Positions 45,670 through 55,064 of a stretch of DNA of 64,000 nucleotides are shown piece by piece. The position numbers were made by a program, and so were the translations under genes. Positions within the stretch are counted from its first letter, which is position 1. Each line of letters begins with the position of its first letter. The stretch comes from Chthoniobacterales bacterium (GTDB taxonomy: Bacteria; Verrucomicrobiota; Verrucomicrobiia; Chthoniobacterales; JAATET01): NCBI GenBank assembly GCA_036569045.1, contig DATCRI010000028.1, forward strand, positions 24,736-88,735, given 5' to 3'. A model generated the notes under the pieces. The model saw only the letters and a list, made by a program, of their open reading frames with translations. It had not been told where the DNA came from and ran no database searches.

Positions 45670-47007
45670 ATGACGTCCAGAATCCTCAAGGGCCTGCGAG
45701 GCTTTCTCATCGACGCGCCCGAGCCGGGACGAATCCGCGGCGTGCGCGACGGGGCCGTCCTCGTCGAAGACGGCGTGATCGCCGCGGTGGGCCCGTTCGA
45801 GGAAGTCCGCCGCTCCCCTGGCGCCGAGCACGTGCGCTGGCTGCACTCCTCGGAAACCGTGCTCGTTCCGGGATTGGTCGACGTTCACGCTCACCTGCCG
45901 CAATACCCGGTCGTCGCCCGTGTGGAATCGGGCCTGCTGCCGTGGCTGGAGCGGCACGTCTTCCCGGTCGAGCGAGAGTTCAACGCCGCCACCGCCCGCG
46001 AGCAGGCTCCGCTTTTTTTCGACGCCCTCGCCCGGAACGGCACGACCTGCGCAATGCTCTACACGACGATCTACGAGGAGAGTTGCGACGTGGCCTTCGA
46101 GGCCGCCGAGCGCAGCGGCCTGCGCGTGATCCTCGGCAAGGTGATGATGGATGACGGCAGCTACGGCGGCCTCCCCCCGGAGAAGATCCTGCCCCTGTCG
46201 CTCGAGCAAAGCGAACGCCTCTGCCGGAAGTGGCACGGGCGCGACGGCGGCCGTCTCGGCTATGCGTTCAGCCCGCGCTTCGCCGTGACCTGCAGCGAGG
46301 AACTCATGCGCGAGGCCGGGCTGCTCGCCCGAAAATACGACGCCTACATCCAGACGCATCTCTCGGAGAACCACGACGAGATCGCCGCCGTGCGCCGACG
46401 CTTCCCGCAATATCCGAACTACACCGCCGTCTACGAGGCCTGTGGCCTGCTCGGCGACCGCAGCGTGCTCGGGCACTGCATTCATCTCGCCGAGGAGGAG
46501 ATCGAAATGCTCGCGGCGAGTCGATCGGCGGTCGCGCATTGCCCGACGTCGAATCTGTTCGTGAACAGCGGCATCATGCCGTTCGATCGCCTGCTCGCGG
46601 CCGGCCTGCGCATCGGCCTGGCCTCCGACGTCGCGGGCGGCCCGGAACTGAACCTCTGGCAGGTGATGCGCAGCGCGATCGAGTCGCAGAAGGCGCGCTC
46701 GTTTTACGAACCGGGGGTCCGCGTGCCGACCACGGCAGAAATGTTCCATCTCGCCACGCTGGGCGGTGCGGCGGCCCTCGGAAAGGAGAGAACGATCGGC
46801 ACTCTCGAGGTGGGGAAAGACGCCGATATCGTGGCGCTCGACCTCGCGGCCGTGCAGGCCTACGGAAGCCGCGGCAACATGCACTGCGACCTTTCGGCGG
46901 AGGAGATCGTGACGCTGCTCGTCTATCGCGGCGGCCCCGCGGCGGTCATCGAGACATTCGTGCGCGGGTATTCGGCCTACCGCGCACCGGCTCCGCCGCT
47001 CCTGTAG
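45670..47007 (+). CDS. guaD: Guanine deaminase (amidohydrolase family)
   Basis: A 445-residue zinc amidohydrolase. Its motifs fit guanine deaminase better than chlorohydrolases: GLVDVHAHLPQYPVVAR (metal His and substrate Gln), IQTHLSENHDEI, LGHCIHL, AHCPTSNLF and LASDVAGG. It converts guanine to xanthine for purine salvage or nitrogen release. It starts 14 nt after the histidine kinase, so read-through is possible although the functions differ. A purine permease gene lies 5 kb downstream. Confidence 0.86.
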   Translation: MTSRILKGLRGFLIDAPEPGRIRGVRDGAVLVEDGVIAAVGPFEEVRRSPGAEHVRWLHSSETVLVPGLVDVHAHLPQYPVVARVESGLLPWLERHVFPVEREFNAATAREQAPLFFDALARNGTTCAMLYTTIYEESCDVAFEAAERSGLRVILGKVMMDDGSYGGLPPEKILPLSLEQSERLCRKWHGRDGGRLGYAFSPRFAVTCSEELMREAGLLARKYDAYIQTHLSENHDEIAAVRRRFPQYPNYTAVYEACGLLGDRSVLGHCIHLAEEEIEMLAASRSAVAHCPTSNLFVNSGIMPFDRLLAAGLRIGLASDVAGGPELNLWQVMRSAIESQKARSFYEPGVRVPTTAEMFHLATLGGAAALGKERTIGTLEVGKDADIVALDLAAVQAYGSRGNMHCDLSAEEIVTLLVYRGGPAAVIETFVRGYSAYRAPAPPLL

Positions 47008-47025
47008 CGACGGAGGGACCGGTCG

Positions 47026-47214
47026 TTACTTGACGACTTCCTTACCGCTGGAGGCCGTGGCGGTAATCTTGACCTCTTCGGCCTTCACGTGGTCGCAGGT
47101 ATACGGCCCGCAGACGTGGCCATAGCCGCAATACATGTCGCGGCGGTTCTCGAGGGTCGTGCAGGCCGACAGACTGACGGCAAGCAACGAAAGGCAAAGG
47201 AGGGCAACTTTCAC
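47026..47214 (-). CDS. Small predicted lipoprotein
   Basis: A 62-residue protein with a lipoprotein signal (MKVALLCLSLLAVSLSAC, lipobox LSAC, Cys18). The mature part is short and has four more cysteines (MYCGYGHVCGPYTCDHV), which may form disulfides. The start is a GTG at 47214. There is no known family. Its stop lies 18 nt from the guaD stop on the other strand. Confidence 0.62.
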   Translation of the reverse strand: MKVALLCLSLLAVSLSACTTLENRRDMYCGYGHVCGPYTCDHVKAEEVKITATASSGKEVVK

Positions 47215-47336
47215 GGCGACGAGGTAAATCGCTTTCCCAAGACGTTGTCAAACAGAAGGCTCGTCCGGAACCGGGACCGGCCGCGAGTTGGACGTTGCGA
47301 CCTCGCGCCGGGCGGTGCAACCTTCCGGCGCGCCGC

Positions 47337-48293
47337 ATGCTGTTCGCCTTCTACGTCCACCACCTCAGTCCCTTTCTTCTGCAGTTCGGCCCCGGCTGGG
47401 GCATTCGCTGGTATGGCCTCGCCTACGTCGCGGCCTTCGTGGTCGGCATCGCGCTGTATCGACGACTCGCGAGACAGGGCTACTCCGACCTGAAGCCGGA
47501 GGCCGTCACCGATTTCATCGTCTGGGGCGCCATGTTCGGCGTCGTGCTCGGCGGTCGCCTCGGCTACATGCTCTTTTACGACTGGGAGGCCTTTCGGGCG
47601 AATCCTCTCCTCATTGTGCGCGTCTGGGATGGCGGCATGGCGAGCCACGGCGGCATCATTGGCCTCGCGCTCTACACGCTCGTCTACGCGCGCTGGCACC
47701 ACATGTCGTGGCGCAATCTGGGCGACAACATGGCCGTCGTCGCGCCACTTGGCCTGATGTTCGGCCGCCTCGCAAATTTCATCAACGGCGAGCTCTTTGG
47801 CCGCGCCACGAACGTCCCTTGGGCGATGCAATTCCCCAAGGAGCTCTACACCGATCCCGAGGCCGCCAACGCCGCCGTCGCCGCCGCGACGCAGATCAAT
47901 CCCGCCTGGAATTCCGTCGACCAGATCGACATCGCCGCCCGCACGTCGGAGCCGTTGCGCAACGCCCTCGCCGAAATCCTCACCCCGCGCCACCCCTCGC
48001 AGCTCTACGCCGCCGCCCTCGAGGGCGCGCTGCTCTTCAGCCTCCTCTGGATCGTGCGCACCCGCGTGCGCGTGCCGGATGGCGTGCTCACCGGGCTGTT
48101 CTTCATCGCCTACGCGGCGCTCCGCATCGTGGGCGAGTTGTTCCGCGAACCCGACGCGCCCCTCACCGGTCCGTTCACCCGCGGCCAGTTCCTCTCGCTC
48201 TTCCTCGTGCTGATCGGCCTCGCGTTCCTGATCTCCGCCTGGCTGCGCCCGACCTGGCCCCCGCGCTGGCAAAAAGCCGCGAAGAGCGCCTAG
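47337..48293 (+). CDS. lgt: Prolipoprotein diacylglyceryl transferase
   Basis: A 318-residue inner-membrane enzyme that attaches diacylglycerol to the lipobox cysteine. Its signature motifs are FIVWGAMFGVVLGGRLGYML, MASHGGIIGLAL, GLMFGRLANFINGELFGR and RHPSQLYAAALEG. A 40-residue insertion in the second half (QFPKELYTDPEAANAAVAAA and onward) makes it longer than E. coli Lgt (291). ATG 47337 begins just before the first helix. The TAG stop is shared in CTAG with the convergent outer-membrane gene. Several lipoproteins in this window would depend on it. Confidence 0.95.
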   Translation: MLFAFYVHHLSPFLLQFGPGWGIRWYGLAYVAAFVVGIALYRRLARQGYSDLKPEAVTDFIVWGAMFGVVLGGRLGYMLFYDWEAFRANPLLIVRVWDGGMASHGGIIGLALYTLVYARWHHMSWRNLGDNMAVVAPLGLMFGRLANFINGELFGRATNVPWAMQFPKELYTDPEAANAAVAAATQINPAWNSVDQIDIAARTSEPLRNALAEILTPRHPSQLYAAALEGALLFSLLWIVRTRVRVPDGVLTGLFFIAYAALRIVGELFREPDAPLTGPFTRGQFLSLFLVLIGLAFLISAWLRPTWPPRWQKAAKSA

Positions 48294-49312
48294 AACGACC
48301 CGCCGAGCGAGAACGACAGCACCGTTTCCGGGAGCGGGAGCGCTCCGGCCGTGTCAAGGAACTGCATCGCTCGTTGACGAAGCTGGAGGCCGCCGGTGAT
48401 CGATTCCGTGAGCGTGAAGGTGGACTCGGCCCCGAGAAAAATCGCCGCCGTGGTGCGCGCCGCGGCGCTCCATTGCTCCTCGTAGCTCGTCCGCAGCCGC
48501 ATCACCGCCGCCGGCAGGAACCGCTGCTCGATCTGCGTCGCGTAGGCCCGGTAACTCGGCGCCACCCCGCCGACCGGCGCCGAGGCGTCGTTCTGGGTCG
48601 TGCGCAGGGAAAGCGTCGTCCGCTCGGCCACGTCCACCAGCAGGCCGGCCCCCACCCCCGTGAGCAGCACGTCGCTACCCGGCACTCCCGGCGTCGTTTC
48701 CTGCGCCACGCTCGGCGCAACGTTCAGACGCACCGGCAGCCACGGCACCTTCTGCTCGGCAAAAAGCGCGAGGTCGTTCCGCGTTCGCCGGACGTTCGCC
48801 GCGTCGTTGATCTCCTCGCGCCCGACTTTCGTGGAAACCATCAGCCCCGGCACGTCGCCGGTTTGCAACGCCAGTTCGGCGCGCTGCGCCGTCTCGGATC
48901 GCATCGCCTGGTCGAACCTCGCCCGGCTTTCCATCGCCAGCTCGAGCGAGGATTTCTCGGAAAGCTCCGCCACCAGCGCCGGCCGCTGCCGCAGCCCCAC
49001 CGCCTGCGCCCAGCCCTGCGCGCGACCGTTGGACCAGCCGTCGCCGACCTGCACTCCCATCGTGTAACGGATCAGCACGCCGGCATCCGGAATGGGCCGA
49101 AACGTGAGCACCGCATCCTGCGCGGAATTCCGCGAGATCCACGCGCCGTTCAGTGACTTCGAGATCGACGCGTTCGGCAGGACGAACGTGAGATTCCCGC
49201 CGCGCAATTCCAGCGGCGCCGCCGGCATCGCCCGACGAATGATGACGTCCTGCGCCGGCACACTCCCGGCAAACGCCAGAATCCCAAGCAAAATGGAAGC
49301 TGGACGGATCAT
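48290..49312 (-). CDS. Predicted outer-membrane or secreted beta-rich protein
   Basis: A 340-residue protein with a signal peptide (MIRPASILLGILAFAGSVPA, then QD). The mature part alternates polar and hydrophobic residues in short strands. It ends in the aromatic strand ETVLSFSLGGSF with a terminal Phe, the usual targeting signal of BAM-inserted beta-barrels. The family is not recognised. Strand spacing would allow about 14-16 strands (by eye). It converges on lgt with a CTAG stop overlap. Confidence 0.68.
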   Translation of the reverse strand: MIRPASILLGILAFAGSVPAQDVIIRRAMPAAPLELRGGNLTFVLPNASISKSLNGAWISRNSAQDAVLTFRPIPDAGVLIRYTMGVQVGDGWSNGRAQGWAQAVGLRQRPALVAELSEKSSLELAMESRARFDQAMRSETAQRAELALQTGDVPGLMVSTKVGREEINDAANVRRTRNDLALFAEQKVPWLPVRLNVAPSVAQETTPGVPGSDVLLTGVGAGLLVDVAERTTLSLRTTQNDASAPVGGVAPSYRAYATQIEQRFLPAAVMRLRTSYEEQWSAAARTTAAIFLGAESTFTLTESITGGLQLRQRAMQFLDTAGALPLPETVLSFSLGGSF

Positions 49313-49366
49313 GACGCCGGAGTGTCGAACACCCCGCGCCGACGAGCAACTCCGAATCCTTCGCCT

Positions 49367-49933
49367 CTAGTTGCGCGACCGGCCGCGCTTCGGCGCCGGC
49401 TTCGCCCCGCCCGCGTGCAACCGGGCCTCGGCCTTCCTCCGGACTTTCGGCGTGAGCTTGAGATTCGGTTTCTCGACGACGTCGATGCGCTTGAGCAGCT
49501 CCACCTTCACGGGCACGACGCCTGCCTTCACCATGTCGATCTGCCGCGCGGCGCCGCGGCTGAGGTCGATGATGCGGCCGCGGATGTAGGGTCCGCGATC
49601 GTTGATGCGCACGATCACCGACTTCCCGTTGCGTTCGTTCGTCACGCGCACCCAGCTCTGCAGTGGAAACTTCCGGTGCGCCGCCGTGAGGGCGTCTGCG
49701 TGAAAGCGCTCCCCGCTCGCGGTGCGGGTGTCCTCCCAGTAATACGAGGCCTTCCCGTGCTGCGTGACCACCGGCTTCGGCGAGAAAACCGCGTCTGGCC
49801 GGCCGGGCCGGTCATCCGGACGCACGATCACGCGCGGCCCGGCGCAACCGGCCAGCCAGCCCATCGCGAGCGCAAGCAGCAGGCCCGCCAGGGTGTTCGC
49901 GGCGGGCGATTTCTGTCGATCTGGAGAAAACAA
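49367..49933 (-). CDS. rlpA: RlpA-like lipoprotein (double-psi beta-barrel)
   Basis: A 188-residue protein with a lipoprotein signal ending LAGC (Cys30) and a compact double-psi beta-barrel: GKASYYWEDTRTASGERFHA, RVTNERNGKSVIVRINDRGP, then RIIDLSRGAARQIDM. The catalytic Asp of active RlpA enzymes lies in INDRGPY. The C-terminus is a basic tail (KAEARLHAGGAKPAPKRGRS) instead of a SPOR domain. RlpA proteins are lytic transglycosylases or septal-ring proteins. The start TTG at 49933 is weak; no ATG precedes the signal. Confidence 0.85.
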   Translation of the reverse strand: MFSPDRQKSPAANTLAGLLLALAMGWLAGCAGPRVIVRPDDRPGRPDAVFSPKPVVTQHGKASYYWEDTRTASGERFHADALTAAHRKFPLQSWVRVTNERNGKSVIVRINDRGPYIRGRIIDLSRGAARQIDMVKAGVVPVKVELLKRIDVVEKPNLKLTPKVRRKAEARLHAGGAKPAPKRGRSRN

Positions 49934-50019
49934 GGAGGGCAGCCTGCCAGCGAGAGCGGGTTTTGGGAAGCCCCGGGCGCATGCTGGCCATTCCCGCCCC
50001 GGCCCGCTCTAATGCGCCG

Positions 50020-50919
50020 ATGTTCGAACCGTCCGCCGATCTCGTCGCCCGCCTGGGCGCCGACCGCGTGGCGGCCCGTCTTGCCCGTGAGAGCCGGCTC
50101 TGGCTGAAAGCCGGCCGCACGAGCGCCCGCATCGCGCGTCTCGGCCTGCAGGCGCTCGGACTGACCGGCCGGGCCTATCGCGAGTTTCTCGACGTGCAGA
50201 TCGTCGAGAACGTCGTCCGCCTGCCCTCGCTCCCACTGGCGTTCGACGGCTTCCGGCTCCTGCAGCTCACCGACCTGCATTCCGATCTCGATCCCGCCCT
50301 CATCGACCGCGTGATCGAGCGCCTGCCCGCCGCGCGGTTCGATCGCTGCGTGCTCACGGGCGACTATCACGACGTGATCGGCGAGCCGTGGGAGGAATCC
50401 GTCGCCCAGACGCTGCGCCTCATCCCGCACCTCGGCGCGGAGCCGCTCGGCATTCTCGGCAACCACGATTTTCTCGCCAAGGTCCCCGTGCTCGAGGCCG
50501 GCGGCCTGCGCCTGCTCCTCAACGAAGCCGTCGCGATCGAGCGAGACGGCGCACGCCTCTGGATCTGCGGCGTGGACGATGCCCACAGCTTTGGCACCCA
50601 CGATTTCGCGAAGGCCAGCGCGGACATTCCCGCCGGGGACTGCCGCGTGCTGCTCTCGCACAGCCCCGAGACAGCGTGGGAGGCCGCGCCCCACGGCTAC
50701 GCCCTGCACCTGAGCGGCCACACCCACGGTGGCCAGATCTGCCTGCCGGGCGGCTTCATTCTCGTGCGCAAGGCGCCTGTTCCGACGCCCCTGCTTTCCG
50801 GGCCGTGGGAGGTCGGCGGCATGGCGGGCTACACGTCGCGCGGCACCGGAAGTTGCGGCGTGGCGGGACGATTGAATTGCCCGCCGGAAATGACGATCCA
50901 TATTCTGCGGTGCGCATGA
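50020..50919 (+). CDS. Metallophosphoesterase (YkuE-like)
   Basis: A 299-residue calcineurin-type phosphoesterase. The metal ligands appear in order: LLQLTDLHSDLD, VLTGDYHD, ILGNHDFL, VLLSHSPE and LSGHTHGGQ. The N-terminal 60 residues are helical and basic. Its relatives include UDP-diacylglucosamine and lipid-head-group hydrolases of the YkuE and YaeI types. It shares ATGA with the following peptidoglycan hydrolase gene, which fits an envelope role. ATG 50020 is chosen; ATG 49981 is in frame upstream. Confidence 0.85.
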   Translation: MFEPSADLVARLGADRVAARLARESRLWLKAGRTSARIARLGLQALGLTGRAYREFLDVQIVENVVRLPSLPLAFDGFRLLQLTDLHSDLDPALIDRVIERLPAARFDRCVLTGDYHDVIGEPWEESVAQTLRLIPHLGAEPLGILGNHDFLAKVPVLEAGGLRLLLNEAVAIERDGARLWICGVDDAHSFGTHDFAKASADIPAGDCRVLLSHSPETAWEAAPHGYALHLSGHTHGGQICLPGGFILVRKAPVPTPLLSGPWEVGGMAGYTSRGTGSCGVAGRLNCPPEMTIHILRCA

Positions 50920-51788
50920 AGCCGCTCCTCCGCCTCCTGCTCGCCCTCGCCCTCGTCGCCCCGGCGACCGCTCAGGAACGCACCCATGTCGTCCGATCTG
51001 GCGACAGCCTCGCCAAGCTCATGTTTGCCTACGGCGTGAGCGGCGACGCCATCCTCCGCGCGAACGGCCTCCATTCCACCACGCTCCCGGTCGGCAAACG
51101 CCTCGTCATTCCCTCCGCGTCCCCTGCCACGCCATCCGAGGCGCCCCGCGCCCAGCCCGTGAGCATCGCCCGCGCCGAATCCGTTCCCGCCCCGGTTGCG
51201 GAACCCGCTTCACCGCCGGCCCCCGAGCCTGATGCCGCCGAACCGGATGCCCCCTCCGAGCCCCCGGTCGAATCGGCCCCGCCCGTTCCCGTTCATGACG
51301 TCGCCCCCGGGGATTTCGCCGCCGCCATCGCCATCCCGGCCGGCGAGAACATCCGCTACAACGGCCGCTGGGTGCCGCCCGGCGAAAATTCCACCTGGGT
51401 CATGGATTGCTCGAACACGACGCGCTGGCTCTACCGCCAGGTCCGCGGCCTCGATCTCCCTCGCACCGCCTCCGATCAATACGAATGGCTGCGCACCCGC
51501 CACCGCCTCTGGCGCGTGAATCCAAATTCCCGTTCGCTCCAGCGCCGCCTCGAGCCCGGCGACCTGCTCTTCTGGGAAGACACCTACAAGCCCGTCCGCC
51601 GGCCGCCCGTCACCCACGTCATGCTCTACCTCGGCACCGACTCCCGCGGCCGCATGATGATGGCCGGCTCCCAGGGCGCCAGCGGACCGGACACCTACGA
51701 ATTCACGCCCGGCAAGAAAATGGGCGGCTACCGCTTCTTCTTTTTCTTCCGCCGCGACGGGCGCTTCGTCGCCTACGGCCGGCCCTAG
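50916..51788 (+). CDS. Secreted LysM / NlpC-P60-type peptidoglycan hydrolase
   Basis: A 290-residue exported protein. The signal peptide is MKPLLRLLLALALVAPATAQ. A LysM domain (THVVRSGDSLAKLMFAYGVS, then ILRANGL) is at about 24-68. A Pro/Ala/Glu linker (about 70-130) leads to an NlpC/P60 domain with catalytic Cys in WVMDCSNTTRWLYR and His in PVTHVMLYLG. It probably cleaves stem peptides in the cell wall. It is coupled to the phosphoesterase by ATGA, and its stop lies in a CTAG shared with the convergent LON-domain gene. Confidence 0.87.
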   Translation: MKPLLRLLLALALVAPATAQERTHVVRSGDSLAKLMFAYGVSGDAILRANGLHSTTLPVGKRLVIPSASPATPSEAPRAQPVSIARAESVPAPVAEPASPPAPEPDAAEPDAPSEPPVESAPPVPVHDVAPGDFAAAIAIPAGENIRYNGRWVPPGENSTWVMDCSNTTRWLYRQVRGLDLPRTASDQYEWLRTRHRLWRVNPNSRSLQRRLEPGDLLFWEDTYKPVRRPPVTHVMLYLGTDSRGRMMMAGSQGASGPDTYEFTPGKKMGGYRFFFFFRRDGRFVAYGRP

Positions 51789-52132
51789 GATTCAAGCACC
51801 TCGACGCGGGCAATCCGATACGGCGCAAGCTGCGTCCAGGCGGCGAACCGCACCCGTGCGAGCCCCTCGAGCACAAGATTCGACGTGCCGTCCGCATGGC
51901 GCACGCAGGCCCGAATCACCCCCGCCACGCCGATCGGCTCGGCATCATCCGCCTCGCCTCCCGGCGTTCGCGTCCCCACGGCAAAGACGCGGTCGGTCTC
52001 CAGCGCCAGCTCGAGCATTCGCCGATAGCGCGGCTCGAAGATATACAGCGGCAGCAGCCGGCCGGGCGACAGCACGACGCCCGGCAGGACAATGACGCCA
52101 ATTTCTTCCGGGATCGTGACGGATTCCTTCAT
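51785..52132 (-). CDS. Stand-alone LON substrate-binding domain protein (short)
   Basis: A 115-residue protein matching the N-terminal beta-domain of Lon proteases: IGVIVLPGVVLSPGRLLPLY, IFEPRYRRMLELAL, then FAVGTRT, GVAGVIRACVRHADGTSNLV and LEGLARVRF. Typical stand-alone LON-domain proteins are about 190-220 residues, so this one holds only the first subdomain. It lacks ATPase and protease domains. Its role is unknown, possibly substrate or peptide binding. ATG 52132 fits the family start. Confidence 0.78.
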   Translation of the reverse strand: MKESVTIPEEIGVIVLPGVVLSPGRLLPLYIFEPRYRRMLELALETDRVFAVGTRTPGGEADDAEPIGVAGVIRACVRHADGTSNLVLEGLARVRFAAWTQLAPYRIARVEVLES

Positions 52133-52214
52133 CTTCGGCCAAGGATACGCGCGACGGGGTGTTCGTGGACGCCGGCCTTTCCATTCCCGCCGCCGCTCGC
52201 TAAAAAGCACGCCC

Positions 52215-53552
52215 GTGCTGGAACGGATCTTCAAGCTCAGGGCCCATGGCACCACCCCCGGTCGCGAAATCGCCGCCGGCCTCACCACCTTCGCCGCGAT
52301 GGCCTACATCCTCGCGGTGAATCCCACGATCCTTGCCGAAGCAGGCATGCCGGAGGACGCCCTGCTCACCGCCACCGCCGTGAGCGCCGCGATCGCCACC
52401 CTGCTGATGGCCGCACTCACGAATTTCCCCATCGCCCTCGCCCCCGGCATGGGCATCAACGCCTTCTTTGCCTTCTCGATCTGCATCGGCATGGGCGTGC
52501 CGTGGCCCAGCGCCCTCGGCCTGGTCTGCGTGAACGGCGTGATCTTCCTGCTGCTCTCGGTCACCGGCGTGCGCGAGCGGATCATCGACGCCATCCCGCA
52601 CGCCCTCAAGGTCGCCGTCACGGCCGGCATCGGCTTCTTCATCGCTTTCATCGGCCTGCAAAATGGCGGCCTCGTCGTGGGGAATCCCGAGACCCTCGTC
52701 GCGATGGGCGACCTCGCGCACCCCGCCGTCGCCTTCTTCTTCGGCGGCCTGCTGCTCACCGCAGCGCTCGTCGCCCTGCGCCTGCCGGCCGCCATCCTGC
52801 TCGCCATCCTCGCGCTCACGGTCATCGGCCTCTTCGTGCCCGGCGGAAAGGGCGACCCCATCACGAAATGGCCGGAGCACCTCGTCTCCGCTCCAGCCTC
52901 GCTCGACCCCGTCTTCTTCAAGCTCAACTTCGACCTCTTCCGCAACGATCCGCTGCGCGCCGTCGTCCTCACGCTCACGCTGCTCCTCGTCGACATGTTC
53001 GACAACATCGGCTCACTCATCGCCGTCACCCGCCGCGCCGGTCTCATGGGCGCCAACGACAAAATCCCGCGCGCCGGCCGCGCCCTCGCCGCGGATTCCT
53101 CCGCCGCCATCCTCAGCTCGCTGCTCGGCACCTCGACCGTGGTCACCTACATCGAATCCTCCACCGGCGTGCAGGCCGGCGGCCGCACCGACCTCACCGC
53201 CGTCGTCACCGCGCTCTGCTTCCTTGCCGCCCTCGTTTTCACGCCCCTCATTCTCGCCATTCCGGGCGCGGCCATCGCCCCCGCCCTGGTCATGGTCGGT
53301 GTCTTCATGTTCGAGTCCGTCACCGATCTCGACCCGCGCGAGACGGTCGATTTCATCCCCGCCGTGCTCACGATTCTCATGATGCCGCTGTCGTTCAGCA
53401 TCAGCACCGGCCTCGGAATCGGCATCCTCGCCCTCGTCGTCCTCGCTCTCGCCACTGGCCAGCGCGACCGACTCACGCCCTTCCTGCTCGGGCTGGCCGT
53501 GGTGTTTCTCCTCCACTTCTTCGAGGAACCACTGCTCGCCCTCCTCCGCTAG
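52215..53552 (+). CDS. Purine permease, AzgA/NCS2 type
   Basis: A 445-residue inner-membrane transporter of the NCS2 family, AzgA-like branch (adenine, guanine and hypoxanthine uptake). Conserved segments are GREIAAGLTTFAAMAYILAV, NPTILAEAGMP, APGMGINAFFAFSI, LLVDMFDNIGSLIAVTRRAG and STVVTYIESSTGVQAGGRTD. About twelve helices are visible. The GTG start at 52215 gives the usual N-terminus (LERIFKLRAHGTTPGREI). It could supply the guanine deaminase encoded 5 kb upstream. Confidence 0.9.
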   Translation: MLERIFKLRAHGTTPGREIAAGLTTFAAMAYILAVNPTILAEAGMPEDALLTATAVSAAIATLLMAALTNFPIALAPGMGINAFFAFSICIGMGVPWPSALGLVCVNGVIFLLLSVTGVRERIIDAIPHALKVAVTAGIGFFIAFIGLQNGGLVVGNPETLVAMGDLAHPAVAFFFGGLLLTAALVALRLPAAILLAILALTVIGLFVPGGKGDPITKWPEHLVSAPASLDPVFFKLNFDLFRNDPLRAVVLTLTLLLVDMFDNIGSLIAVTRRAGLMGANDKIPRAGRALAADSSAAILSSLLGTSTVVTYIESSTGVQAGGRTDLTAVVTALCFLAALVFTPLILAIPGAAIAPALVMVGVFMFESVTDLDPRETVDFIPAVLTILMMPLSFSISTGLGIGILALVVLALATGQRDRLTPFLLGLAVVFLLHFFEEPLLALLR

Positions 53553-53597
53553 TTTTCATTGGCGGGAGCGCATTCCCGGGCCTAGCATCGCCTTCAA

Positions 53598-54596
53598 ATG
53601 CCCACGTTCGACGCCCTCGAGGCCATTTATCAACGCCCGTTCTTCGACCTCATCGCCGAGTCGCGCCGCGTCCATGCCGAGAATTGGAAGGAAAACGAAA
53701 TGCAGCTCTGCACGCTGCTCAGCGTGAAAACCGGCGGCTGTAGCGAGGACTGCGGCTACTGCGCGCAAAGCGCCCGCTACAAGACCGGACTGGAATCCCA
53801 GCGCCTCATGACGACCGAGGACGTTCTCCCGATTGCAAAACAGGCCGCCGCCAGCGGCGCGACGCGCTTCTGCATGGGCGCCGCGTGGAAGGGCGTGCGC
53901 GACGGCGACGCCAAATTCGAGCAGATGCTGGAAACCGTCCGCGAGGTCGGCAAGCTCGGCATGGAAGTCTGCGTCACCCTCGGCCAGCTCGGCGACGTCG
54001 AGGCCCGCAAGCTCCGTGAAGCCGGCGTGACCGCCTACAATCACAACATCGACACCAGCCCCGAACATTACGGGAACATCGTCTCGACCCACACCTTTCA
54101 GGACCGCCTGAACACGATCGGCTCCGTCCAGCGTGCCGGCATGGCCGTCTGCTGCGGCGGCATCCTCGGCCTCGGCGAGACCGAGCGCGACCGCATTCGC
54201 ATGCTCGAGGTGCTCTGCTCCTTCGATCCGCCGCCGGAAAGCGTGCCGATCAACTGCCTCATGCCCATGGAAGGCACGCCGCTCGCCGGCGCGAAGCCCA
54301 TCGATCCCTTCGAGCTCGTCCGCCTGATCGCCACCACGCGCATCGCCCTGCCGAAGGCCAAGATCCGCCTCAGCGCCGGTCGTTCGCTCCTCTCCCGCGA
54401 AGCTCAGGCCCTCTGCTACTTCGCCGGCGCCAACTCCATTTTCTACGGAGAAAAACTCCTCACCGCGCAGAATCCCGAGACCGACGAGGACCTTGCCCTT
54501 CTCGCCCAGCTCGGCCTTCGTCCGCAGGCCCCCTACACCGACCTGCCCCGTCCCGACTGCCTCAACACCACCGCACCCGAACCCGCCCTCGCATGA
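53598..54596 (+). CDS. bioB: Biotin synthase
   Basis: A 332-residue radical SAM enzyme that inserts sulfur into dethiobiotin. The SAM cluster motif is GGCSEDCGYCAQSARY. The [2Fe-2S] ligands and downstream motifs are present: AYNHNIDTSPEHYGNIVSTH, RAGMAVCCGGILGLGE and LSAGRSLLSREAQALCYFAG. No other bio genes adjoin it; rpiB follows with an ATGA overlap. The serine palmitoyltransferase-like gene at 1.9-3.3 kb belongs to the same superfamily as BioF but is far away. Confidence 0.97.
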   Translation: MPTFDALEAIYQRPFFDLIAESRRVHAENWKENEMQLCTLLSVKTGGCSEDCGYCAQSARYKTGLESQRLMTTEDVLPIAKQAAASGATRFCMGAAWKGVRDGDAKFEQMLETVREVGKLGMEVCVTLGQLGDVEARKLREAGVTAYNHNIDTSPEHYGNIVSTHTFQDRLNTIGSVQRAGMAVCCGGILGLGETERDRIRMLEVLCSFDPPPESVPINCLMPMEGTPLAGAKPIDPFELVRLIATTRIALPKAKIRLSAGRSLLSREAQALCYFAGANSIFYGEKLLTAQNPETDEDLALLAQLGLRPQAPYTDLPRPDCLNTTAPEPALA

Positions 54597-55051
54597 AAAT
54601 CGCCATCGGCTCCGACCACGCCGGCTTCGCCTACAAACAACGCATCGCCGAGCATCTCCGCGGGAAAGGCCACGAGGTTCTCGACTTCGGCACCCACTCC
54701 GCCGAGTCCACCGACTACCCGCTCTGGATCATTCCCACCGCCGAGGCCGTCGCCAAAGGCGAAGCGGAGTTTGGCATCGTCGTTGGCGGCTCCGGCAACG
54801 GCGAAGCCATCGCCGCGAACAAGGTGAAAGGCATCCGCTGCGGCCTCGCGTGGTGCAACCAGACCGCCGAGTTCACCCGCCTGCACAACGACGCCAACGT
54901 CATGTCCATCGGCCAGCGCATGACCTCCATCGAGATCGCCCTCGACTGCGTCGACATCTTCCTCAGCACGAAATACGAAGGCGGCCGCCACCAGGGCCGC
55001 ATCGACGAAATGAGCCGCTACGAAACCACCGGCGAGCTCAGCAAATCCTGA
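54593..55051 (+). CDS. rpiB: Ribose-5-phosphate isomerase B
   Basis: A 152-residue RpiB/LacAB-family isomerase. Its motifs are MKIAIGSDHAGFAYKQRIAE, VLDFGTHSAESTDYP, FGIVVGGSGNGEAIAANKVK, GIRCGLAWCNQTAEF and NDANVMSIGQRMT. It interconverts ribose 5-phosphate and ribulose 5-phosphate. It overlaps the bioB stop by 4 nt and is followed 13 nt later by slyD, so bioB-rpiB-slyD is one transcription unit ending at the hairpin near 55.57 kb. Confidence 0.95.
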   Translation: MKIAIGSDHAGFAYKQRIAEHLRGKGHEVLDFGTHSAESTDYPLWIIPTAEAVAKGEAEFGIVVGGSGNGEAIAANKVKGIRCGLAWCNQTAEFTRLHNDANVMSIGQRMTSIEIALDCVDIFLSTKYEGGRHQGRIDEMSRYETTGELSKS

Positions 55052-55064
55052 TTCCACCCTTTCT